Shown here piece after piece: positions 13,401 through 23,800 of a stretch of 24,808 bases of DNA. A program made the position numbers and the translations under genes. Below the pieces are notes generated by a model. It worked only from the letters and a program-made list of their open reading frames with translations. It was not told the origin of the DNA and ran no database searches. Numbering within the stretch: position 1 is the stretch's first letter; each line of letters begins with the position of its first letter. Source of the stretch: Parachlorella kessleri (Eukaryota > Chlorophyta > Trebouxiophyceae > Chlorellales > Chlorellaceae); NCBI GenBank assembly GCA_001598975.1, contig BBXU01001790.1:1-24808 (forward strand), read 5' to 3'.

Positions 13401-15938
13401 CTCGCTGGGCTGTCTCAGATGACAGTGGTCTTGCGGGCTGCGCTGGGTTGCTGCATGGGCTGGCCCTCATGTGGCTTGTCCTTACAGGGGGAGGCGGCAC
13501 TAAGAGGTTGGCAGGAGAGCAAAGGGGTTGCCCGACTCAGAGACCAGCAGTGCAGGTGCTCGCAGTGGGGTCGTTACTTTGGGTGGCATGTGGGGTAAAT
13601 GCCGGTCTCTCAGCAGGATTGAGGAAAATTGCGTTCCACTTTTGTTGATAAACAGGGGCATCGTCTGATGTGGACTCTCGAGCCGAGCGGGCAGCAAAGC
13701 GCGCCAAGCAGCATCAGAAGCAGGGGAGGAGCAATCTAGGTATGTGCCGCGGATGGTACGGAACCACAATGGGCCCATTATAGGAGACTCAGCCCCAGCA
13801 CGGGAAAACGCGGCCGCTGAAGGCGGCTTTCCCCTTGGCACACTTGTTATGAATGGGGTAAAAGACAGTTAGGCTGCGCTTCCCATGCCAACGCGAGGGT
13901 TCAGGCGCTTGAAAGAGTGCCTGTTGCAGGGCATGACCCTGATAGGGGCTCTCGGGATCAGCGGGCTGCGCGGAGGTCAAACCTGGAGCACAGGGGTGAG
14001 ATGGCCCGTGTGACCCCTTGCGGAGTGTGTATTATGGAGTTAGAGAATAAAGACCCAGAGACCGCTCCTCTAAGCCATTCAAGCCTTCACTTGCCGAAAA
14101 GCTGTCGTCCCCACTCGCCAGCACCAACCACGCTGCAAGCCACCTGCCGGCCTGCTCTCTTAAAAAAATGAGAGCTGTGGGAGCTGTTAGCACCGCTGTC
14201 CTCAAAACAATTGCTGTTGCGGGGTTGGGGTACCCGCAGACTGCCCAAAGAGAACTACACATTGCAGGGGGCGACGACGCGACTTTAGCAAAGCGGCTGG
14301 ATGAGCAGCTCAACGGTCCGGGGCGCCTCACCCGCTTGCGCCTGCGCCACGTCGGCAGCGGGCACGACACCCATGACGAGGACGGAGGCTCGGAAGGCGT
14401 GGGGTACAGGTGGGGTATCTGATACCGGCTCCCTGCGGTTGTGCACCCATGCAGCAGCCGGCACAGCAGCAACTCTAGGCGGAGGAGCGGGTGAAGTGCA
14501 TGGTTTAGTCAGCAGCGAGCAGGGAAGTAACCGTCCTGCGGGAGTGAGCTGGTGTAACCCCGTTGCCATGCTTAGTATCTAGGCAGTGCTCAAGCCTAAC
14601 GACCTTGCCCTGGCGACAATTCCGAAAGCCAAGCATGTAAAGGGGCTCCATCGGCCCCGCCTGTAGGCAGCAGCTTGATCCAGGGGGTTGTGCTGAGCCC
14701 CGACAACTCGTTCTGCAAAGCATCATGTTGGAGGCATCCAGTAAGGGAAGCCTTTCACACCGCTGCTGCAGGGCCAAGCTGCGCCACCCCAAGGCAGCGC
14801 AGGCACCAGCGCCGAGAGGCGGGCGATACAAGGAGCCCTCCACTTCCCTGGATGACTCGCTGGATGTCGAGGATGAGTCAGGGGGGAGCGGGGAGGTGAG
14901 TGATGGCTTTGGGGGCAGTCAGCAATAGGTACCGTTGCAGTAGTTGCACAGAGGCAGCGCCCACCTGGGGAGGTGTGCAGGTGTGGCTACAAGGCATTCC
15001 ATTCGCATAGGGCTTCTATGCGCGATAGTGTTACTACCTGGCTTTACAGCCGCTCCTGGTGCCTGGCACCGCTCGTACACGGGTGGCAACGCACAGCAAA
15101 GCACTTTGCATGCAGCCCAGTAAACAAACTGCCAGTGTTTGACTGAAGACTCGGCTTCCCCGGCACCAGGCATGCTCTGTAACATCGCATGTTCATCCCA
15201 ACGTCTGCCTGCCTTAGACGCCCATCTGCACAGTGTCCAACGCTCCAAAAAAGATATCGACACACCTGTCCTGCCACGGAAAACATACGCCTGTAGATGT
15301 CGAATGCCACTGGGCTGCAGGAGCTCGTTTCCCCAAGGCGCAACCGGGCAGCGGCCCGCCACGTCACTGCCCAGCGCACCACCCGGGCAGCAGCAGCAGC
15401 AGGCGGTGGTGGGAAAGCAAGCGTGACGGCCAACGGCAGTGGGCGTGTCACGCGGGCGGCAGCTGTGGGTGGGGGAGTGCAGCGGGGCCGGAAATCTTCG
15501 GCCAAGCACACATCGGAAGGGGATGAACCTAGCGACGGGGAGCTGAGTAGCAGCAGTGATGATGCCTTGGACGGGGGAGATGAGTCAGAGCTGAGCAGTC
15601 AGGGGGACAGTGGCGATTCCGAAAGGGACGATGAGCTTGAAGAGCCGATCAGCAGTGCTTCAGAGCGAGAAGGTGAGGAGGTGGCAGGAGAGGAGGAGGA
15701 AGAAGAAGGGAAGGGCGCCAGCGCAGACAGCAGCAGTAGTGGGGACAGCGGTGCCGAGGACGGCGGCGACATCGACATTGGGGGCGGTGGGGCGGGAGTG
15801 GATGCTGGGGCAGCCGATGATGGAAAAGGGAGGGGCGGTCATGGCGGGGAGGAGGGTAGCGCCAAGGGGCAGGCAGGGGGCGGCGGGAGTGGGGTTCAGC
15901 TGATTGGGGGCATGCGCAGGCTTGGCAAGAGGGGCTAG
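164..15938 (+). CDS. MBD9-like chromatin protein (FYRN/FYRC-DDT-bromodomain-PHD-WHIM), 5'-partial, 31 exons
   Basis: Probable nuclear chromatin reader and remodeller subunit. Exons: 164-301, 748-919, 1172-1791, 2097-2205, 2509-2628, 3180-3395, 3766-3902, 4264-4391, 4744-4820, 5155-5247, 5562-5679, 5926-6084, 6471-6593, 6941-7203, 7395-7550, 7781-7865, 8100-8391, 8609-8741, 9175-9365, 9628-9730, 10051-10205, 10450-10528, 10795-10885, 11295-11893, 12245-12452, 12823-13104, 13656-13739, 13930-13995, 14268-14409, 14772-14895, 15321-15938 (stop TAG). Phases agree at every junction, giving about 1959 residues in the window. The order FYRN, FYRC-like, DDT, bromodomain, PHD, WHIM-like and a C-terminal helical block follows Arabidopsis MBD9 as I remember it, with matching short motifs in each block. 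MBD9 is known to associate with SWR1 and ISWI-type remodellers; the same role here is inferred. The least certain parts are exon 3 (competing frame), the 3' end of exon 8 and the 5' end of exon 17 (8100 or 8040). Three introns start with GC. Confidence 0.85.
302..747 (+). other. GC-AG intron (gcaagg donor)
   Basis: The donor CAG|GCAAGG follows the FYRN exon. The acceptor is agtgcag at 741-747. The joined protein reads PVF-R-VTAQ, restoring the expected FYRN ending. Confidence 0.65.
748..1231 (+). other. FYRC-like segment, split by a GC-AG intron (920-1171)
   Basis: Exon 748-919 ends in an Ala-rich stretch followed by DAAWQAACQRQQ. Exon 1172 continues EALDIALAKSQPKSGK. The joined W-containing helix resembles the FYRC start (aspartate-alanine-tryptophan, then an amphipathic helix) found after FYRN in MBD9-type proteins. 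The domain is short and weakly conserved, so the FYRC name rests on position and this one motif. Confidence 0.6.
920..1171 (+). other. GC-AG intron (gcaagt donor)
   Basis: The donor CAG|GCAAGT is a strong GC-type site; the acceptor is ctgtagcag at 1163-1171. Phase 0 on both sides joins CQRQQ to EALDIA in a continuous helix. Confidence 0.7.
1172..1791 (+). other. Low-complexity Ala/Gln-rich exon with competing reading frame
   Basis: In the frame that fits both neighbours by phase, this 620-base exon encodes about 207 residues rich in Ala, Gly and Gln, including a run of 15 Gln. It ends AEPR with phase 2, exactly what the exon at 2097 needs. A second frame is also open from 1389 to a TGA at 1680-1682, then from 1683 to 1922, and has stronger G/C third-position bias after 1683 (for example VPKVWLWRQEEQIIKPW). 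The true coding frame in 1390-1900 is therefore unsettled. An unseen intron or a sequence error in the repeat could explain it. Confidence 0.5.
1442..1486 (+). repeat. (CAG)15 trinucleotide repeat, coding polyQ
   Basis: Fifteen uninterrupted CAG units lie inside exon 3, flanked by more imperfect CAG/GCA-rich sequence (about 1240-1670). In the preferred frame it encodes polyglutamine; in another open frame it reads polyserine. Because it is a multiple of three, length changes would not shift the frame. Confidence 0.95.
2097..2628 (+). other. Two exons for the conserved RFGL / PGAEAC block
   Basis: Exon 2097-2205 encodes ELNEVDRLLIACPPLAGFW and then ERFGLASPAVLQALE. Exon 2509-2628 encodes GLPGAEACKGYHFVEERGGW and then a basic helix ending KAAAK. 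Joined in phase 0, they give RFGL, about 11 residues, then LPGAEAC. That spacing and wording recall a block between FYRC and DDT in plant MBD9 proteins. It has no named domain that I know of; a structural helix pair is my inference. Confidence 0.75.
3180..4820 (+). other. Exons for basic linker and coiled coil preceding DDT
   Basis: Four exons. Exon 3180-3395 encodes VAKEVERKEAQLEKAASSGK and a nuclear-localisation-like TPKAKKPRKSS. Exon 3766-3902 encodes a highly charged helix (KLEVQEAREQAKRQREAEK, then Gln/Lys/Arg repeats). Exon 4264-4391 continues QRGKEAKLAKPAQQAKQ. Exon 4744-4820 encodes DELLAGASQPPPTPEPL and then GKLTPK. Exon 4264 can end at 4379 or 4391, both in the same phase. Lys/Glu/Arg-rich helices before DDT are also seen in RINGLET-type DDT proteins. 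Confidence 0.75.
4809..4863 (+). repeat. Duplicated 20-bp segment carrying the exon 9 splice donor
   Basis: The 20-mer ctcacacccaaggtagacag occurs at 4809-4828 and again at 4844-4863, separated by an A-rich spacer. Each copy contains the CCAAG|GTAGAC donor. Using the upstream donor (exon end 4820) gives phase 0, which fits the DDT exon. The second donor would add 35 bases and break the frame. Confidence 0.9.
5155..5679 (+). other. DDT domain exons
   Basis: Exon 5155-5247 encodes DEATLLEAWHLAHRFSDLLG and then LEAAPTLRQLE. Exon 5562-5679 encodes DSLLAEPQS, then WGLQLALTEFLVEDLFQNAV. This is the classic DDT pattern: a first helix with a W-x-x-x-x-F core, an LGL turn, a second short helix and a later helix with I/L-x-x-x-L spacing. 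DDT domains bind DNA or the SANT-SLIDE region of ISWI-type remodellers. The intron at 5248-5561 contains a 15-bp tandem duplication. Confidence 0.85.
5286..5315 (+). repeat. 15-bp tandem duplication in intron
   Basis: The unit ctctggaagacatgg occurs twice head to tail with no mismatch, inside the intron between the two DDT exons. No coding role is apparent. Confidence 0.9.
5926..7203 (+). other. Three exons of helical linker between DDT and bromodomain
   Basis: Exon 5926-6084 encodes PVPINPATFPDVARRVLLLL, a conserved-looking block (proline, then a T-F/W-P-[ED]-[VL]-ARR helix) that plant MBD9 also carries after DDT. Exon 6471-6593 encodes AQLLQHADPALVLQFL. Exon 6941-7203 encodes ALTARLHGAALASAERLIAE, an Ala/Gln linker, and TRLLRCLLHQVATVK, which leads into the bromodomain region. 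Confidence 0.75.
7395..7865 (+). other. Degenerate bromodomain across a GC-AG intron
   Basis: Exon 7395-7550 encodes KPCDLRLVAALVDAGYY and then DPLEAFK. Exon 7781-7865 encodes EDVAAVCALFQAACNKHSSE and then FAADMADK. Joined at phase 0 this gives the bromodomain half D-L-x-x-V-x-x-x-x-x-x-G-Y-Y...F-x-x-D-V. The acetyl-lysine-binding Asn may be the N of ACNKHS, but helix B looks about two residues short and the usual Tyr before it is absent. The N-terminal helix and WPF shelf are not recognisable. Acetyl-lysine binding is therefore doubtful. The intron 7551-7780 begins gcgagc. Confidence 0.7.
7551..7780 (+). other. GC-AG intron (gcgagc donor) within the bromodomain
   Basis: The donor AAG|GCGAGC and acceptor gttggtgcag are phase 0. 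The join restores AFK-EDVAAV, the expected bromodomain junction between the GYY helix and helix B. Confidence 0.7.
8100..8391 (+). other. Acidic Gln/Glu-rich exon between bromodomain and PHD finger
   Basis: Encodes APEVAALAMSKLEGALREVA, then a His/Gln-rich stretch and an acidic tail (EREGGGDEDGWEVDGEQ and similar). The 3' end (GACAG at 8391) leaves phase 2, which fits the PHD exon at 8609. The 5' end is uncertain: acceptors at 8099 and 8039 both keep phase, and I prefer 8099 because the preceding sequence is more pyrimidine-rich. Confidence 0.6.
8609..9365 (+). other. PHD zinc finger exons
   Basis: Exon 8609-8741 gives GCVVCWSDDDRGRNVLCDGC, then the HTYC motif and PPLEDIPQ. Exon 9175-9365 gives GVWLCPRCLCKRAPG. 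The Cys4-His-Cys3 ligands are complete: CVVC, CDGC, HTYC and CPRC. The W two residues before the last Cys pair and the LCDGCDCEYHTYC core are typical of PHD fingers that read histone H3 tails. The rest of the second exon is Gly/Ser-rich and ends in a helix, AYRLAERLGSVELG. The 433-base intron (8742-9174) shows nothing else. Confidence 0.92.
9628..10528 (+). other. Helical and coiled-coil exons after the PHD finger
   Basis: Exon 9628-9730 encodes EWTPGQRCELLGALCTMVAD and then SQALNRHLKAEEEE, matching the block in plant MBD9 where a W-x-[FP]-x-x-E-[ER] turn leads a Leu-rich helix. Exon 10051-10205 encodes VREKRREVQSLRQELKRMRE and Ala/Gln repeats, a strong coiled coil. Exon 10450-10528 encodes GREQADVEGIVRRISRLDHE. 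All junction phases agree. The 320-base intron 9731-10050 holds nothing I recognise. Confidence 0.8.
10795..11893 (+). other. WHIM/WSD-type motif exons
   Basis: Exon 10795-10885 encodes RLEPLGYDRHWNRYWLLPP, the WSD/WHIM2 signature (LG-x-DR-x-x-x-RYW). Exon 11295-11893 contains WEVGLYPPGPPLEQLQGWLN, then PQGRREKDL, the WHIM3 signature (W, then a helix ending in x-L-x-x-WL-x-x-x-G-x-RE-x-x-L), followed by a charged coiled coil (SWRRRREEEARLEKERQ) and a linker ending SALAEELLQ. WHIM motifs in DDT proteins contact linker DNA or the remodeller ATPase. The two are separated by the 409-base intron 10886-11294. Confidence 0.85.
12245..13104 (+). other. Conserved C-terminal helical block exons
   Basis: Exon 12245-12452 encodes KPRMKAWRSAVLAAGQPQLL, then EGFVRPEWVKPHWRPW. 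Exon 12823-13104 encodes ATLAPVRLRLEAFKGAVRH and then a Gly/Ala-rich, basic linker. This matches the last conserved block of plant MBD9 as I recall it: [KR]-x-AWR, a helix, E-[DG]-[MF], E-W, a second W, then a short L-x-x-[VL]-x-[VL]-R helix. Its function is not established to my knowledge. Confidence 0.8.
13656..14895 (+). other. Short Arg/Ser/Asp-rich exons of the C-terminal tail
   Basis: Four short exons: 13656-13739 (SSDVDSRAERAAKRAKQHQK), 13930-13995 (DPDRGSRDQRAARRSNLEHR), 14268-14409 (DDATLAKRLDEQLNGPGRLT and more) and 14772-14895 (SLDDSLDVEDESGGSGE). Each junction is in phase and each exon is bounded by clear AG and GT signals. The sequence is likely disordered. The 551-base intron 13105-13655 and the 362-base intron 14410-14771 flank some of them. 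Confidence 0.7.
14455..14490 (+). other. Candidate 36-nt microexon (frame-neutral)
   Basis: The sequence lies between gtgcacccatgcag and a gtgaag donor. If included between the exons ending 14409 and starting 14772 it adds 12 residues (SSRHSSNSRRRS-like) with no frame change, since it enters and leaves in phase 2. Skipping it is equally consistent. There is no direct proof of use. Confidence 0.3.
15321..15938 (+). other. Terminal exon: basic patch then acidic Ser/Glu/Gly tail
   Basis: It joins in phase 0 after GSGE. It encodes ELVSPRRNRAAARHVTAQRT, a Gly/Ala-rich stretch, and then about 100 residues dominated by Ser, Glu, Asp and Gly with a seven-residue Glu run broken once. It ends GGMRRLGKRG and TAG at 15936-15938. 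Acidic Ser-rich tails are common in histone-binding nuclear proteins; that function is inferred. Confidence 0.8.
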
Positions 15939-16424
15939 GGCAAGCCTTGTTGACGAATGATCACACTAGGTGTTAGCAAGGGTTGCGTTAACAGGAGCTG
16001 AGGAAGGTATAGGCTATAGATCGGGTGGTTGGTGCAGCGCAACTGGTGGTTGGGACACTGAGAACTGGAGGAGGTGGATTATGTGGGCCTAGAAATCCGC
16101 TTGTTTGCCTCTCGGTTGCTGTGTGATGCTCCTTTTTGGTGTGTGTGTGCTGGTACGTTCCATTATCCAGGCACTGTAGTTGTTTTGGTGGACGAGGAGT
16201 CGTAGCAGAGGATAGGTAGCTGTAGAGCGTTGGAAGCAAGGCATGCTTCAAGACTTGCATGAGCATGCACGTGAAGTGATGCAGGCAGGACAGGGATCCC
16301 ATCCCGAGGTACAGATGCCCTTACCCATGACACGACCGTGCTGAATTGCATCATAGCACATCTTTGATTAACTCTCACCGACATATCGAGCTTCAATCAG
16401 CCGGAGGCGCGTGGCACCGGCACC
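15939..16424 (+). promoter_or_regulatory. 3' region of MBD9-like gene and upstream region of the leuB gene
   Basis: The 486 bases between the two coding regions must hold the 3' UTR of the first gene and the promoter and 5' UTR of the second. I find no TGTAA polyadenylation signal and no clear TATA box. A short GT repeat lies at 16140-16149. The division between the two genes cannot be placed from sequence alone. Confidence 0.5.
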
Positions 16425-19956
<3,532 letters not shown>

Positions 19957-20802
19957 ACACAGCAAGCTTGCTGCTTGCTGCCAGTGTGCAGAACGCAGCC
20001 TTGCGTCTGTGAGCAAGCTCTGCTTGGACTGTTGCATTGAAACCGCGGCATGGCAGCCTGTGTCGGTATCGGGTCTCTGGTTGCTGACGTTGTTATGTTT
20101 GTCGCTTTGTTGTGCTAGCAATGGCAGCAGGCATGAGAGAGCGGGGAGGGTGCCTAGCGTAATCATCCTTCTTTGTCGCACGTTCCTTCAATTGAACCAA
20201 CCTAAATGCAACCTGTTAAAAACCTCAGGAAGCCGTCTCGTACCCTGTTCTAAATGCCGCTCACAGACTGCAGCGCTAGCATCGCTCGTCAACGACCCTG
20301 CAGACTTTGCCAGCCGGCCCGACTCTTGGAAGTTCCCTGCCCGTCCATTTGCATCAAAACCCAAGGTTGAAAAGGAAAGGATGTGACTATACACATGATA
20401 GAGTTGATGCTGAACATAAAATTGAAGGAGAAGGGGAGAGCCCTCGAGGAAAAAGAGAAGGAAGAAGACGCACTGTGACCGCAGACAACGAAGAAAGAAC
20501 AGGAGATGAAGAAGGAGAAGAGTCACGAGTGAAGAATTATACAATAGTAAATAATATGTTTATTGTATAGCTGTCAGCAAGTTCAAGATGCCCGAAACCT
20601 AGTCTTGCCGTGCAGTACCCAGGGTGCAAAAGCAAAAAGCCGACCCAAGTGACAGCCAGCAGGCAACTTCCACTCGAAAGGAAGACGTGGGATATTCACA
20701 AGACATGCCTATCATACACAAGGAATGGTCGTGCAGTGGCAAGCGTCACCCCTCAACCGACAAAGAACACACACACTACAGCATGCTCTGCGCACCGCGT
20801 TG
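19957..20802. other. Convergent intergenic region with both 3' UTRs
   Basis: This lies between the leuB stop (+) and the stop of the secreted-protein gene (-). It includes a purine-rich stretch (about 20390-20530) and an AT-rich patch with a hairpin (20538-20569). The small open frames here are not supported by codon bias, splice signals or similarity. Confidence 0.6.
20538..20569. terminator. AT-rich hairpin with AATAAA on the minus strand
   Basis: The arms tatacaata (20538-20546) and tattgtata (20561-20569) are exact inverted complements around a 14-base loop. The + strand reads tttatt at 20559-20564, so the minus strand carries AATAAA about 240 bases past the stop of the minus-strand gene. 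The patch sits between two convergent genes in otherwise GC-rich sequence. A role in 3'-end formation for one or both transcripts is inferred. Confidence 0.4.
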
Positions 20803-23800
20803 CTATTTAGCAGGCAGGGGCCTGGGCTTGCGGCCCAGGAGCTCCGCAGTGAAAGCTGTGGAGTCCTTGCTCAGCAGGGCACGCTGGTGCGTCTGGAGTG
20901 CCAAGCCCTCTCCCGTCATGCTGGCCGTTACCCCAGCGCCCCCATGCTCCCTGTCGAAATGCTCCATGTCCACATCGTCAACGGGGTAGGTGGCGCCTGC
21001 CAAAGACAGAGAAAAGTGGTTGGTTGATATGCATTACTGCTCATGCTGGGACCCTCCCCCCCCCCCTTTCTGCCTGCCCACCCATCGAATGCACGCACAT
21101 GCGCACACCACACACCCACGCCCCGCGCACACGCGCAGGTTACTGCAGAGGATCACAGCGGGAGGGTACCAGCCCACCGGCAACCTACCTATGATGCCGG
21201 TGACTGGAGCAGTGAGCGGCTTCAGGACACTGAACCTGGTGTCCAGCCTGCGAGCAGGGAGGGAGGGATGCACGTCTTATGGACCTCAGTAAGCCTGGCC
21301 GGCAAGGCATTCTGCAGGGTCGTTAACGAGCGATGCTAGCGCTGCAGTCTGTGAGCGGCATTTAGAACAGGGTACGAGACGGCTTCCTGAGGTTTTTAAC
21401 AGGTTGCCGTTTACTACTCCTCTGTACCACCCACCATGTGAAGGGCGCTGCCCAGCCCTCAGTGTCAGGGTGCATCAGGGCTTGCTGGTAGCCTGACACC
21501 TGGTCCACACGGATCTCCAAGTAGGGTGTGGTCAGGACGCAGCCCACCACCTTGCTCGAATCAGCATCCTGGGCCAGAACTGCACAGCAGCCGTGCCAGG
21601 GCCGCTACCTTACAAGTCATGCAAGGGCGACACACCGCTTCCTTCAGTCAGGATGTGGGCGGCAAAGTGTGGTTTGCTTGGCAAGTGCATGCTGTAGATA
21701 CTACATGTCCGCTTGCATCATCAACGTCATATGTAGCCAGCCAAGGGCGCAGGCTGTAGGTCAAGCTACTGTGTGACCCAGCCAGACAACCCAGAAAACA
21801 CCAAGATGAGGGTGGGACTCACCAACCGAGGCAGACACCTCTGCCAAGTCTGTTGTTGGCTTGGTGACCGACAATAAAGTTGTGTCCAGTCCCCTCGAGG
21901 AAGTCACTGCAGCCAGCCAGAAATGACAAGGTGTGAGTGATGCGACATGCAAGTCCTGCATGCGTCTCCTGCCTGACTGTGAGTGCTAACCTGCCGGTAG
22001 CAGTTCCAAGGGAGGGGAGGACAGTAAGCCAAAGCGTGACCACAGAGATGGTGCAGGCCATTGCATATGATTGAGATGTGCAGGTTGCGCAAGACGATTG
22101 GCCGTAACCACCTTGTATGCGGGAGGTGTTGGGTCGGATGGCAGGGAGGGCGCAGGAAACCATGTCCCCTGCAAGAAATGGAGACCTCTCACGCTTGTGA
22201 GTAGACAGTACTGCACAATCATGCAACGGGGTGTGGCCAGGGGCTGTACACCCAAAGACACTGTCCGGCCACACAGCCACCACAGTACCTGAATACCAGC
22301 CGTCTCAAATGTTATGGCAGTCACGGTCGAGCTCACCGTTGGGGGAGAACACTCGCACAGAGGATGTCCTGCAGGACCATGAATAGCAGACCCTAAGGTT
22401 GACGGACAAGAACAAAGTCACACCCAGTGTTGTGAGGCAATACCCAATTAACCTCACCCCTCCACCACAACGGGTAACAACTTGGCTGCCAGGGGGGACT
22501 GCCTGTCCATGGCCGTCCACCCGAGTGAAACAACGCCACCCAGTAACCCTGTGTACCCCAGGAGCCTGCTGGCTTCCAGCTGATATACAATGCTGTAGGA
22601 TTGTGTATGCCATGTCTAGGATCCACAAAGCTGGAGGGATGCTCTGCCTACCAGGACTTTTGCTCCACCTCCTGCTTCTCATTGGTCGCAGTGGCGCCTG
22701 TGAATGTGCTGTAGACCTGCAACAGCCACCTGGATCACTGCTGTGCTTGTAACATCGCACACCAGCCTGGCATTGTCTGCGGCAGTTGTATGCCTTGGGG
22801 AAGCGTGCACAGCATGCCACTAGCTAGTATGTATGTGTCCCTTCTATAGAAGGGACACATACATATGCAATCCCTTCTGTGAAGGACCAGTGTTTCAGGC
22901 AGCCTCAACATTTACCATGACTTAAAAGGCAAGGCTCCCAAGGGTACCAGCGACAAAATGGTCTTGCCTTGTAACCGTCGCCACTCTCCAGCATTGCGTA
23001 TTCACCAGCGTTGTCAAAGTGAAAAACACTGCCGTCGAAGCCAACAATGACAGGGTCGTTGAGGCCGCAAGCTCCCTGCGTAAGTGCAAGCTGGCAACAC
23101 CAAGTCAATGGTGATGGAAGCGAAAGGGGGGGGGGGAGCGAGCTTTGATGGCATTTAGTGGTAGTGGGCAAGGCGCACACCAGGTCCAGCACTGTGCCTT
23201 GACAGCCACTTGCCTGCCCGGCCGTATAATCGTGATGGCCGCACTGAGCCTGCAAGGCTAAACAGGCAGTTGTTTCTCTGCACCATCGTGAGGACAAAGA
23301 GTTCAACCCTTGTGGCGCAGCTGTTGATATATGACGCAGGGCGACTTGCAAGAAGCGAGGCGGAGGCTGGCTGTGACTGATGCACTCAGCGTCTATGCGG
23401 CTGTGCCTGGCACGGGTCACTTACCTCATTGCAAAAGAGTAGCAAGGTGTACACACCAGGCGCAGGGAAATCGTAGGCTACCCGTACTGTAGAGGCTACA
23501 CCAGTGTTGGGATCAAAGTCACGGTAGCTCCAGTCTGATGGGTCTGGATAGTTTGGGCACGGAACCTTGGGGCCGCCCCTGGGGAGGTCATCAAACTCGC
23601 ACCCAGTGGTGTAGATCAGGCCCCTGGCGTTTGAGGTAGGCTTCCAGTCGATGTATACCTGGGAGCATGGCCGAGCCAAGCTAACCTCAGATAGCCAGTG
23701 TGGCGGCGCAAGGTGTCTACAGGGCCTCACGGGTGAGCCTGCTATGCCTGTGATTGTAAGATTGCTGATGGCACTGGAATATGCAATCCCTGCTTTGCAG

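Larger units (their letters stand above)
302..15320 (+). other. Intronic stretches over 300 bases in the MBD9-like gene
   Basis: The gene-free stretches longer than 300 bases are 302-747, 1792-2096, 2206-2508, 2629-3179, 3396-3765, 3903-4263, 4392-4743, 4821-5154, 5248-5561, 6085-6470, 6594-6940, 8742-9174, 9731-10050, 10886-11294, 11894-12244, 12453-12822, 13105-13655, 14410-14771 and 14896-15320. Apart from the repeats and candidate microexon listed separately, I see only splice signals and simple sequence in them, such as an 11-C run at 12743-12753. Open frames inside them lack codon bias or phase support. Confidence 0.6.

Noticed and set aside
20307..20570. 87-codon + strand open frame rich in Lys, Glu and Arg
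   Set aside because: Low-complexity purine-rich sequence in the convergent 3' region; no splice or similarity support.
22289..22336. 48-base intron joining the exon ending 22337 to VVAVWPDSVFGC at 22288
   Set aside because: Very short for this gene, and the alternative exon 22168-22112 (DMVSCALPAIRPNTSRIQ) fits both phases with normal intron lengths and a better family match.
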